In this document: positions 32,475 to 39,936 of the stretch, one piece after another | Position numbering within the stretch: the first letter of the stretch is position 1 | Layout: the number at the start of each line of letters is the position of its first letter | Source of the DNA: a bacterium UBP4_UBA6127 | Lineage (GTDB): Bacteria; UBP4; UBA4092 | Direction of reading: 5' to 3' | Assembly (NCBI GenBank): GCA_002428325.1 | Contig: DIVR01000055.1 | Coordinates: forward strand, 1-39,936 | Length of the DNA stretch: 39,936 bases | Notes under the pieces: generated by a model | What the model was told of the DNA's origin: nothing | The model's database searches: none | What the model saw: the letters and a program-made list of their open reading frames with translations, nothing else | Made by a program: the position numbers and the translations under genes

Positions 32475-33617
32475 GTGACCCCCAAACGTACTGATGATAT
32501 CAAGCCTTTTATTGCCATGGATGTCCTGGAAGAGGCCCAGAAACTCCAACGGCAGGGAAAATCTATTATCCGGCTGGAATTAGGGGAGCCTGATTTTCCA
32601 ACTCCTCAATGTGTCATAGACGCAGTGCATGAAGCTTTGGATAAGGGAATGACTCATTATACAACCAGCCTGGGTCTCCTGGAGCTAAGAGAAGCCATCT
32701 GCAAAGACTATGCTGAGACCTATGGTGTCCATATCGAACCCGACCAGATTGTGGTGACTGAAGGGACTTCTCCAGCCTTGCTGCTGATTTTTGCTGCGTT
32801 GCTGGAGCCGGGAGACCATGTGCTGCTTTCCGATCCCTATTATGCCTGTTACCCCAATATTATTAATTTCTTTGGAGGTGTCTCAGATTTCTTTCCAGTA
32901 ACCGAAGCCAATGGGTTTTTATATGACAGCCAACAGGTGAAAAAGCATATATCGACCGAGACCAAAGCCATCCTGATAAATTCGCCTTCTAATCCGACCG
33001 GTAAAGTTCAAAGTGGTGAGGTCCTGCAATCTATAGCGCAACTGGGACCTTACATCATTTCTGATGAGATATACCATGGGCTTTCCTATGGGGTGGAGGA
33101 GCATTCAATCCTGGAATATACTGATAAGGCTTTTGTCTTGAATGGGTTTTCCAAACGGTATGCCATGACCGGCTGGCGTTTGGGGTATGCCATTATGCCT
33201 AAAGAATTTATCCGCCCGATTCAGAAATTGCAACAGAATTTCTTTATTTGTGCCAATGCTTTTGTCCAATGGGCCGGATTGGTGGCCCTGCAACAGGCTA
33301 AACCGGAAACAGAAAAAATGCGGCAGATATATGACCAACGCCGTCAATTTATTGTTCCTGCCCTGAGAGAGGCTGGTTTTGCTATAGGATATGAACCCGA
33401 TGGCGCTTATTATGTCTTGTTGAATATTAAACGCTATTCGAATAATTCCATGGAGTTTGGAAACCGTATTCTGCATGAGGCAGGCGTTGCCCTGACCCCG
33501 GGTATTGATTTCGGGCAGGGTATTGAAGGCTATCTGCGGATTTCTTATGCCAATTCCATGGAAAATCTAGCCGAAGGGGTTCACCGGCTAAAACAGTTCG
33601 TACAAACCCTCAAATAG
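32475..33617 (+). CDS. Pyridoxal-phosphate aminotransferase, class I/II
   Basis: 380 residues. GTG start at 32475 with AAAGGATAGG just before it. PLP motifs: LGEPDFPTP, N173 (NSPSNPTG), D197 and Y200 (ISDEIYHGL), the Schiff-base lysine K227 (NGFSKRYAMTGWRLGY) and the C-terminal substrate Arg (YLRISYANS). The sequence resembles class I gamma aspartate/aromatic-type aminotransferases common in thermophiles and archaea. It follows the SGNH-like gene by four bases, so it is probably co-transcribed with the acylation genes, although a metabolic link is not obvious; it may supply an amino acid or amino sugar precursor. The operon ends in a two-way terminator. Confidence 0.94.
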   Translation: MTPKRTDDIKPFIAMDVLEEAQKLQRQGKSIIRLELGEPDFPTPQCVIDAVHEALDKGMTHYTTSLGLLELREAICKDYAETYGVHIEPDQIVVTEGTSPALLLIFAALLEPGDHVLLSDPYYACYPNIINFFGGVSDFFPVTEANGFLYDSQQVKKHISTETKAILINSPSNPTGKVQSGEVLQSIAQLGPYIISDEIYHGLSYGVEEHSILEYTDKAFVLNGFSKRYAMTGWRLGYAIMPKEFIRPIQKLQQNFFICANAFVQWAGLVALQQAKPETEKMRQIYDQRRQFIVPALREAGFAIGYEPDGAYYVLLNIKRYSNNSMEFGNRILHEAGVALTPGIDFGQGIEGYLRISYANSMENLAEGVHRLKQFVQTLK

Positions 33618-33642
33618 ATAAAGTCGTATGGCCTAGACAAAA

Positions 33643-33676
33643 AAAGCCCCGTCCATCAGGACCCGGGGCTTTTATT
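33643..33676. terminator. Two-way terminator downstream of the aminotransferase
   Basis: AAAGCCCCG (33643-33651) pairs with CGGGGCTTT (33664-33672), with A and T tracts outside. It lies between the plus-strand aminotransferase and the minus-strand small zinc-ribbon gene, and can serve both. Confidence 0.9.
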
Positions 33677-33696
33677 TTGCGAAAGGTTAAACCATC

Positions 33697-33936
33697 TTAA
33701 TGGGAATCCAGATTGGTTAAAATCTGGTCAGCTAATTGCTCAGGGGACATACAATCATTACAATTGGCCTGATGTCCGCATTTGGGGCAGACTACATTGG
33801 CTCTTTGGACTGCCAGCCGGATAATCAGTTCAATAACTTCCTTACGGTTTTTCAGTCCTGCCGTTTCTTTTAACTGGTTTAAAACCTCATCCAGGGCATG
33901 GGGATTTGATCCTTCAGGTATTTTAATTTCTGCCAT
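33697..33936 (-). CDS. Small zinc-ribbon protein
   Basis: 79 residues. The first 45 form a helix-rich, ribbon-helix-helix-like segment (IPEGSNPHALDEVLNQLKETAGLKNRKEVIELIIRLAVQ); a CxxC...CxxC ribbon follows (C50, C53, C59, C62) and an acidic tail. The combination suggests a DNA-binding or regulatory protein, but no family is recognised. An ideal AAGGAGG eight bases before the ATG implies high expression. Monocistronic between two terminators. Confidence 0.82.
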   Translation of the reverse strand: MAEIKIPEGSNPHALDEVLNQLKETAGLKNRKEVIELIIRLAVQRANVVCPKCGHQANCNDCMSPEQLADQILTNLDSH

Positions 33937-34032
33937 TTGGAACCTCCTTCAGATAACCGGAAAGGGTTTTGGCCCTTTCCCGATTCTAACATAACAGCCT
34001 GCCTTCTATGGAAGGTTCCCCCAAACTCTAAA

Positions 34033-34069
34033 AAAAAGGAGCTCCCTGTCAGCCAGGAAACTCCTTTTT
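34033..34069 (-). terminator. Terminator of the GT117 gene
   Basis: AAAAAGGAG (34033-34041) pairs with CTCCTTTTT (34061-34069). Read on the minus strand the stem ends in a run of at least seven U residues, 32 bp after the stop of the 1040-residue membrane protein gene. Confidence 0.8.
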
Positions 34070-34100
34070 AAGATTCAGTGATTCTTTGGATGAGGATAGA

Positions 34101-37100
34101 TTATTTTTTTACCGGTGGTTTTTGAAGAGTTCCAGGCATATTCACCTGGCCTCCGGAGGCCTGCATTGCCTTCATTGCCAAGGTATAATATTCCTGAGCC
34201 TTGGCCACGTTTTTAGCCTTATCCCGGTAATAAACATGCAGATTCATGTAGGCAGGATAGAATCCCGGATTGATTTGAACTGTTCTTTGCCACATAGCGA
34301 CCGCATTTTCATAATCCCCCAGATGATAATAAGCCTCACCCAGGTTCTGGTAAGCGGAATAGTTATCCGGCTGCCCGCCAATGGCATCCTGTAAATATTG
34401 AACGGCTTCGGAAAGGTAGGTGTTCATTTTAGCCTTATCCGGACCGGTTACCAGCATGGCATCTCTTTCTCCACGGATTTTATTGGCTATTTCAACTTCC
34501 AATATCCCCAGAAGATAACGGGCGGTGGGGTCATTAGCCTGAGCATCATAAAAGCTCAGGGAGATTCCTTTTCTCAGTTTTGCGATGGCTTCTTCCGGCC
34601 GATTATTTACCCGATAAAGGTCAGCCAGCTGGAAATATGAAATGGCTTTTCGAGGCTGAGTCTCAATGGCTTTGTTGTACTCTTCAATAGCCTTGTCATT
34701 CATCCCTTCAGCCCGATAGATATTCGCCAGGTTGATATGCATATTATCCAGATCCCAGCCGGTTTCACTGGTTTTCTGGAATTCATTAAAGGCCACTTTC
34801 TTCATTTCAGCTTTTTTTGCGGGGTCGGCTGCCTGTTCCGCCAGCTGGTAATAAGCGCGTCCCAGCAGGAAGTGATAATTGGATACCAGTTCCCGGGTGT
34901 AATAATCCGTACTCATATTATAGAAGTAAGGATCCAGCGGTTTCATTTTCTGGAGAGTCGCATTGTAATCCGGTTCAGCCTCGCCGGGACGAACTGCCTG
35001 ATAGACAATTCCCGAAGGAAGCTGGCGAACCCGGGTATATTCGGGATAATCGACATAACGGGTCGGGTCCTCATTAGGGGGATCCGTCTGCTGAACACTC
35101 ATATAGTAAACCGGAGTCTTGGAATTAATGGTGACTTTAGCTCTGCCGATATCTTTCAATCGATTATGGTCCCAGGGTGGAATTCTGAATTTATCCCGGC
35201 CAAAATCATAGATAGGCACAAAAAGGTTTTCCCCTTCATCATAGATCTGTTCAGGCTTGAATTTCTTTTCAACATAAGAAAGGTAAGCCAACGAGAAGGT
35301 CGGATTATCTCCAATGATAAATATCTTGGACTCAGGGGTGATAGAGTTCAAAATATTCATTCCGAAATCATAGGCTACATTGTTTTTACTCAAATTCTGA
35401 TGCCAATAGTTCATGCTGAGAGGAACAATGGGCATGGCCATCATTAAGGCACAACCGGCATACCGGACCGGCAGGGGGAAAGACAGGCCTTTAGAAGATT
35501 TTTGATTGCCTGCTTCCGGTTCATTGGCTTTGGCATCAGAGTCTGGCAGGGGCGGAAGACCGGTCATTTTGAATCCGTATTTCAGCCATTCCATAATCTG
35601 CTGAGTGCCAAAGGCTATCCAGATGGAGGCAATCAGGTAACTGGGTATCAGGAATCGGGCAATGATATACATAGAGTGATTGGTCGTCTGATAATTTAAG
35701 ACAGCCAGCATACCGGGTCCATACATCAGGAAAGCTCCCAGTGACAGCATGAAATATTTGCCGTTTTGCTGGAATAATCTTCGAATTCCCAGTAACATCA
35801 AGGACACCCAGACAAGGGTCCAAAGATAAATCAATCCTTGCTGAACACCTTTAAAATGCCCGTCTTTCGGTAAAAATTGGCGGTTAAAATGGTCCAGGGT
35901 CTGGTTCTTGTAATGAGGCATAAAAGAACCAAATTGGCGGAAGAAATAAATCCAATATTCAGCAAACTGTTCTTGCACGATATCCCAGGGGCCTAAAATG
36001 GCTTTGCTGCCCAGAAATGCCGGGGTTACTCGGGGAATAGGGCTTAAAGGGCCGTACTGTCGGCGGGAGATATGGTTGTAAATATCATCAACCGTTTCCG
36101 GGTATCCCCAGCTCATTGCCGGATTGTTATAAGCCTGGATATTGATATTTCTTCGTTCTTCCATTGGCATTTGGGCTACCGGGTTTCCGGTTACCCGCAT
36201 AGGAATATACAGATACATGCTGAGTCCCAGGATAAATAACAAGGTGGCATACATCCAGGTTTTATCCCTTTTATGCCACCAGTGGAAAGCCAGGGTGTAA
36301 GGAACGAAGGTCAAAATGACCAGCACAAACTTGGTGCCGAAAGTATCGCTGGGGGGAAGAGGCTGTCGGATGACCAGCAACGATATTATATTTGCCAGTC
36401 CCTCTGCCATCAGGTAAAGAAGCAGACCCACAAAACCATAAATGAAGAAATAGATGATTTCTTTTTTGACTCCCCACTTTTTGTATAAGGTGCAGACAAT
36501 AAAATAGGAATAAAGCAACGGCATGACCAGGAAAAGGTTATGATGGGCCATGGCCAGAGCAGTTACAAAATATAACGCCAGAAGATATCTGTTCTCTTGG
36601 GTCTCACTCCAGACCAGCATCAAGAGCATAGTTACAACAGTGAAAAATACATTCAGAATGAAAACTTCTGAAAAGAGGGCCTGAGACCAGAAATGATACC
36701 CGAAAGCAAATATCAGGGCTCCGGTCAATGCCACTGTCCTGTAATGGGATAATTTTAATAGCAATACATATAGGAAATAGGTGGCAGAGCCGGCCACTAA
36801 TGCGCAAAGGAAAGCCCCTCGGGCCGCTTCATGGGTAAAGAAAGGTTTGAAAAGGATGACGGCGCATTTTAGCATCAAGACCCACATGGGGTATCCGGGA
36901 GGATGGGCTATTCCCAGAACTGCACCCTGGGCTGAAAATTCTCCCGAGTCCCCGACATATAAGGTCCGGCACAAGGTCAGGGTGAAGATGATTACTGGAA
37001 GTAAAAAGGCCGGTATTCCCCAAAGCCAGTCCTCTCGTTTTAATTGTCTTAATGGAAGGGATTTGTGAATGGGACCTTCATCAAATAATTCCATCTCTTT

Positions 37101-37223
37101 TAATGCTTCTTCTACATCTTTCACGTCGCATTTAAGCTGTTTGGCCATTTCCTCTATGGGAAGGGACTTGTAATTCGACTTGATATAACGACGTTGTTCT
37201 TTATTGAAACTCTGTTTTGCCAT
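34101..37223 (-). CDS. DUF2723 (GT117) membrane protein with N-terminal HTH-like segment and C-terminal TPRs
   Basis: 1040 residues in three parts. Residues 1-48 (NKEQRRYIKSNYKSLPIEEMAKQLKCDVKDVEEAL) look like a small helix-turn-helix. Residues about 65-600 are multi-pass and contain the DUF2723 motif: YVGDSGEFSAQG (D92, E95), then LGIAHPPGYPMWVL (107-116). DUF2723 proteins are GT-C-like and related to TMEM260 O-mannosyltransferases (GT117). An extracytoplasmic stretch follows. Tetratricopeptide repeats run at about 826-893 (NLANIYRAEGMNDKAIEEYNKAIETQP) and 953-1020 (NLGEAYYHLGDYENAVAMWQRTVQINP). The TPRs would hold acceptor or partner proteins. GGTGGGGG lies upstream of the ATG. An N-terminal HTH on this family is unusual. 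Confidence 0.88.
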   Translation of the reverse strand: MAKQSFNKEQRRYIKSNYKSLPIEEMAKQLKCDVKDVEEALKEMELFDEGPIHKSLPLRQLKREDWLWGIPAFLLPVIIFTLTLCRTLYVGDSGEFSAQGAVLGIAHPPGYPMWVLMLKCAVILFKPFFTHEAARGAFLCALVAGSATYFLYVLLLKLSHYRTVALTGALIFAFGYHFWSQALFSEVFILNVFFTVVTMLLMLVWSETQENRYLLALYFVTALAMAHHNLFLVMPLLYSYFIVCTLYKKWGVKKEIIYFFIYGFVGLLLYLMAEGLANIISLLVIRQPLPPSDTFGTKFVLVILTFVPYTLAFHWWHKRDKTWMYATLLFILGLSMYLYIPMRVTGNPVAQMPMEERRNINIQAYNNPAMSWGYPETVDDIYNHISRRQYGPLSPIPRVTPAFLGSKAILGPWDIVQEQFAEYWIYFFRQFGSFMPHYKNQTLDHFNRQFLPKDGHFKGVQQGLIYLWTLVWVSLMLLGIRRLFQQNGKYFMLSLGAFLMYGPGMLAVLNYQTTNHSMYIIARFLIPSYLIASIWIAFGTQQIMEWLKYGFKMTGLPPLPDSDAKANEPEAGNQKSSKGLSFPLPVRYAGCALMMAMPIVPLSMNYWHQNLSKNNVAYDFGMNILNSITPESKIFIIGDNPTFSLAYLSYVEKKFKPEQIYDEGENLFVPIYDFGRDKFRIPPWDHNRLKDIGRAKVTINSKTPVYYMSVQQTDPPNEDPTRYVDYPEYTRVRQLPSGIVYQAVRPGEAEPDYNATLQKMKPLDPYFYNMSTDYYTRELVSNYHFLLGRAYYQLAEQAADPAKKAEMKKVAFNEFQKTSETGWDLDNMHINLANIYRAEGMNDKAIEEYNKAIETQPRKAISYFQLADLYRVNNRPEEAIAKLRKGISLSFYDAQANDPTARYLLGILEVEIANKIRGERDAMLVTGPDKAKMNTYLSEAVQYLQDAIGGQPDNYSAYQNLGEAYYHLGDYENAVAMWQRTVQINPGFYPAYMNLHVYYRDKAKNVAKAQEYYTLAMKAMQASGGQVNMPGTLQKPPVKK

Positions 37224-37463
37224 GGGCTACCCCCACCTGAAATCATTATTTTAAGGCATGAAAACAACAAAATAATACCATCATTCATGACTTTTTGGTT
37301 GATATTCAGATTATTGACTGATTTTAAAAGATTAACTATTTTCTACCGAACTCCCATTTCATGCAAGAGCTGGTTTATAAAACCTCAGGGTCAGCTTTCT
37401 TCTTCCTGGCGATTTCTCGGGAAAACATGGCTGATTGGTTGACGTTGTTAGGGTGTTTTATCT

Positions 37464-38087
37464 ATGATGGGCATTATGATAAATAATAAAAACAATTTCT
37501 TTCAACCGGGTGAAAACATCCGTTATGAATCCAATCCCCATTGGATAATTCTGGTAAATTCCATATTGATAGTGATATTCTCCACCCTGATTTTCGGGGT
37601 ATTGGCTTTCATCCTGGCGCGTTATCTGGGAGCTTGGGGGTATCTTTTCCTGTTATTGATCATCCCCAGTCTGGTTAAGTTTGGCTGGAAATTACTGGTT
37701 CGAGGACATACCTTTTACTGGGTAACCAATTTAAGGGTCATTAAACAGGAAGGAATCATCAATAAAGTCTCTTTTGAATCCTCCCTTTCCAAGATTAATA
37801 ATGTCTATTACCGGCAGACTCCTGGGGGAAGGTTCTTAAACTATGGAGAAATCCGGTTGGAAACTGCCAGTGAGCAGGGAATGACCCTGCTGGATTATGT
37901 CCCCGGACCTGAGAAATTTAAAAATGCCATATTGGCCGGCGCTGTTTCGGGAGATTCTCCCAACAACTCTTCAGCCGAAGGGGATTTATCCTCTCTGTTA
38001 GTTCAACTCAAAAACCTTAAAGATAATGGCATCTTGAGTGAAGACGAATATCAGGAAAAGAAAAAAGATATTATTTCCCGGTTTTAG
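37464..38087 (+). CDS. Membrane protein with bacterial PH domain and SHOCT tail
   Basis: 207 residues. Two adjacent spans (about 27-51 and 56-74) precede a bacterial PH (bPH2/YdbS-like) domain at about 76-160: HTFYWVTNLRVIKQEGIINKVSFESSLSKINNVYYRQTPGGRFLNYGEIRLETA. Residues about 173-207 (DLSSLLVQLKNLKDNGILSEDEYQEKKKDIISRF) are a SHOCT helical hairpin. The role of this widespread combination is not settled; membrane-associated binding is likely. ATG codons at 37464, 37467 and 37476 are all in frame; the first is closest to AGGGTG at about 37450 but the start is not certain. Monocistronic as far as can be seen. Confidence 0.85.
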   Translation: MMGIMINNKNNFFQPGENIRYESNPHWIILVNSILIVIFSTLIFGVLAFILARYLGAWGYLFLLLIIPSLVKFGWKLLVRGHTFYWVTNLRVIKQEGIINKVSFESSLSKINNVYYRQTPGGRFLNYGEIRLETASEQGMTLLDYVPGPEKFKNAILAGAVSGDSPNNSSAEGDLSSLLVQLKNLKDNGILSEDEYQEKKKDIISRF

Positions 38088-38207
38088 GAAAAGTTAAAAT
38101 TGATATTCTTCCAGCAGAGGTTTTTGAATCAATGGCTGGATATTTTCGGAACAAAGTATCAATCCTTCCTATTCTAATTAATTTCAATCTTATCAAAGGA
38201 GTTAGTC

Positions 38208-39116
38208 ATGTTTTTCCAGAATCCTAATGCTGCTCATGCAGCAGGAAAATTGTATTTATCAAAAGTCGTGATGGTGGCAGGCCTAATGCTGCTCACCAGT
38301 ATCTCCCTGGGCATGGGCGTTAAGGGGAAAGGTGTCCAGAGTAAACCTTTCTCATTTGCCTGGATTTCTGATACCCATATTATGACGACTCTCAGCCAGG
38401 AGTCCTGCGGAGACCGGGCTGACAGGCTGAGAACCTTCATCAGTGATATGAATAAACGAAAAGATATCGATTTTATTGTCCATAGTGGAGATATGATTGA
38501 GAATACGGCTAATGCCAAACAATATGCCGATTTCAAAAGCCTGATGAAGCCTTCAATGCCCTGGTATCCGGTTCCCGGTAACCATGATGTGGATAATGCC
38601 CCCAGCCAGGCTACCTTGAAATTATATCTTCAGCAGGGATTCGGCCGAGGTCCTGAAAATAAGGATTATTATGGAGTTGTCCATAAATCAGCCGCTTTTT
38701 TTGTGTTAAATACCTTTACCTATGCTTCCAAAGATTCCTCCCTTCTGAAAGAGTCGGAAAATCAGTTGAAGGAAATGGATGAATTCTTTACCCAAAATAA
38801 AAATGTCCCGCATAAGTTTGTCTGCGGGCATGCGCCTTTATTTATTAATTCATCTGGGGAAGGAAAAGATTATTTCAATATCAGAGAGGATTATCGAAAA
38901 AAGATTATCGATGTGATGCAAAAACATCAGGTGAAATATTACCTCTGTGGACATCGGCATGGGAACCATCTGGTAACCGATCCTGATGGTACAGGTATCA
39001 CTGTCTATACCCAGGGAGCCATGTCCTGGGCCATTGGTAAGGGGCAACAAATTGGGTACACCATTTTTACTTTGTCTCCGGATGGACTGAAAAAAGATTT
39101 TTACCCCATGGAATAA
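38208..39116 (+). CDS. Secreted calcineurin-like metallophosphoesterase
   Basis: 302 residues. A hydrophobic signal covers about 17-38 (LYLSKVVMVAGLMLLTSISLGMG), after a short polar start. All metallophosphoesterase blocks are present: D55-x-H57 (SDTHI), D95 (HSGDMIE), GNHD (N125, H126), H208 (CGHAP) and H249/H251 (CGHRHGN). The enzyme uses two metal ions to hydrolyse phosphate esters; acid phosphatase/3',5'-cAMP phosphodiesterase-like members are closest in layout. AAAGGAG before the ATG fixes the start. Its substrate is unknown. Together with the two EEP hydrolases, the window has several phosphoesterases, but this one is in a separate transcript. Confidence 0.92.
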   Translation: MFFQNPNAAHAAGKLYLSKVVMVAGLMLLTSISLGMGVKGKGVQSKPFSFAWISDTHIMTTLSQESCGDRADRLRTFISDMNKRKDIDFIVHSGDMIENTANAKQYADFKSLMKPSMPWYPVPGNHDVDNAPSQATLKLYLQQGFGRGPENKDYYGVVHKSAAFFVLNTFTYASKDSSLLKESENQLKEMDEFFTQNKNVPHKFVCGHAPLFINSSGEGKDYFNIREDYRKKIIDVMQKHQVKYYLCGHRHGNHLVTDPDGTGITVYTQGAMSWAIGKGQQIGYTIFTLSPDGLKKDFYPME

Positions 39117-39148
39117 AAAAAGTAGAAGAATGATTCACTGGAAATAAC

Positions 39149-39184
39149 AAAAGCCCTGAGAGGTAATCTTTTCTCAGGGCTTTT
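39149..39184. terminator. Two-way terminator between the metallophosphoesterase and cstA
   Basis: AAAAGCCCTGAGA (39149-39161) pairs with TCTCAGGGCTTTT (39172-39184), a 13-bp stem. It lies 33 bp after the stop of the phosphoesterase gene and 26 bp after the end of cstA on the other strand. Confidence 0.92.
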
Positions 39185-39209
39185 CTTTATGAACCCATAG
39201 AGGGATGTC

Positions 39210-39936
39210 TTATTCGGATTTCTTGATTTCTAATACCGGGATTCTGGCGGCATGTTGAGTCCCCCAGACCAGGAAGACCCCCAAAAGAATTACCATCCAT
39301 ACCAGGTTCAGCCAGTTCCCGGTAGAAGCATTTAAATTAAACCCGATAGGCTGGGTCAGGATAAAGGTGGAGGTTACCCCGGTCATAAACAAAGCAGGAA
39401 GAGTCGTTATCCAATGGTGTTGGCTTTTATATTTATACAAATAGACGGAGCATGACCAGAGAGTGACGGTCCCCAGAACCTGATTACTCCAGGCGAAATA
39501 TCTCCAGAGTGTCCCAAAATCTGTAAAGGTCATGACAATGGCCGCTGCAAACAAGGGGATTGCCAGGTAAAATCGGCGTACGGTTTTCTTTTGGTCCAGA
39601 TTAAGGATTTCTGCCAGCATAAGCCGGGCTGCCCGGAATGCCGTATCTCCTGTGGTAATGGGGCAGGCAATCACACCCAGAATGGCCAATAACCCTCCGC
39701 CAATTCCCATCAGGGCAGTACAGGATGTATAGACAATTGCATTAGGTCCGCCATTTGCCAGAGCAGCTGCCAGCGAGGGAGTTCCTCCTTTGTAAAAGGC
39801 CATTCCGACTGTTGCCCAGACCATGGCAATGATCGCCTCTGAAACCATGGCGCCATAAAAAACAGTGCGGGCATGTTTTTCTGTTTTTAAACACCGGGCC
39901 ATCATTGGGGATTGAGTCGCATGAAATCCGGAGAGG
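39210..39936 (-). CDS. cstA: Carbon starvation protein CstA, C-terminal part, cut by window edge
   Basis: The frame is open from 39936 to a stop at 39210 and gives about 242 residues. It begins LSGFHATQSPMMARC, continues KTEKHARTVFYGAMVSE and GVIACPITTGDTAFRAARL, and matches the C-terminal half of CstA exactly in layout. CstA is a multi-pass peptide/pyruvate transporter induced by carbon starvation. The residues at 39903-39905 (ATG) are internal methionines, not a start. Six to seven membrane spans are visible in this part. The start lies outside the window. Confidence 0.94.
   Translation of the reverse strand, partial: LSGFHATQSPMMARCLKTEKHARTVFYGAMVSEAIIAMVWATVGMAFYKGGTPSLAAALANGGPNAIVYTSCTALMGIGGGLLAILGVIACPITTGDTAFRAARLMLAEILNLDQKKTVRRFYLAIPLFAAAIVMTFTDFGTLWRYFAWSNQVLGTVTLWSCSVYLYKYKSQHHWITTLPALFMTGVTSTFILTQPIGFNLNASTGNWLNLVWMVILLGVFLVWGTQHAARIPVLEIKKSE

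Noticed and set aside
34737..35447. Long plus-strand frame of 236 codons
   Set aside because: It lies antisense to the GT117 gene, whose motifs and TPRs are clear, has no ribosome-binding site of note and no recognisable protein features.
38223..38295. 14-bp direct repeat CCTAATGCTGCTCA (38223-38236 and 38282-38295) inside the metallophosphoesterase signal region
   Set aside because: The copies are read in different frames 59 bp apart and do not disturb the gene; probably coincidence or a small old duplication.

Overview
The window is a 39.9-kb piece of a bacterial chromosome. It carries about 32 protein-coding genes on both strands, with no rRNA, tRNA, CRISPR array, phage or insertion-sequence gene that I can see. 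A lipoprotein signal on a PBP4-type carboxypeptidase, a type IV/type II prepilin leader, PPi-dependent phosphofructokinase, hemerythrin, heparinase II/III, large GT-C membrane proteins and SD-led starts (ATG, with several GTG and TTG) suggest a free-living, probably anaerobic or microaerophilic bacterium with a diderm-like envelope. It could belong to a poorly sampled candidate phylum (for example near Omnitrophota, Sumerlaeota or Hydrogenedentota). That placement is an impression from gene content, not a phylogenetic result.

Layout. 1-6.0 kb, all minus strand: the 5' end of aconitase, a CcdA-type thiol-redox membrane protein, a lipoprotein DD-carboxypeptidase translationally coupled to a nuclease-like protein of unknown function, a zinc-ribbon protein and a B12-binding radical SAM enzyme. 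6.2-9.2 kb: a plus-strand heparinase II/III-like lyase converging on a hemerythrin gene, with an intergenic stretch between them holding two near-identical palindromes. 9.5-14.0 kb: a minus-strand cassette of GT2 / YfhO / GT2. 14.0-20.2 kb: PPi-dependent phosphofructokinase with a near-consensus promoter and a strong terminator, glycogen branching enzyme glgB, an orphan protein, and a TIM-barrel sugar isomerase/epimerase.

20.3-23.1 kb: a minus-strand operon of an alpha/beta hydrolase and two tandem endonuclease/exonuclease/phosphatase (EEP) paralogues, the second broken by an apparent one-base deletion. 23.2-25.4 kb: a pseudopilin gene and a second B12-binding radical SAM enzyme. 25.5-28.6 kb: a second GT cassette (DPM1-like GT2 / GT-C / GtrB-like GT2). 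28.7-33.6 kb, plus strand: a secreted PDZ plus cohesin-like protein, then an MBOAT O-acyltransferase / SGNH-like partner / aminotransferase operon. 33.7-39.9 kb: a small zinc-ribbon protein, a 1040-residue DUF2723-type (GT117) membrane protein with C-terminal TPRs, a PH-SHOCT membrane protein, a secreted metallophosphoesterase and the C-terminal part of CstA.

The dominant theme is envelope glycan work: polyprenyl-phosphate-sugar synthases paired with multi-pass GT-C-like transferases (two cassettes plus the GT117 protein), and an MBOAT/SGNH pair that would O-acylate a surface polymer. The second theme is central carbon and storage metabolism (PFP, GlgB, aconitase, CstA). Non-coding structure includes a 29-nt hairpin repeat present twice, a degenerate 9-bp tandem repeat present twice in opposite orientations, twin palindromes near 8.4-8.5 kb, and several rho-independent terminators.
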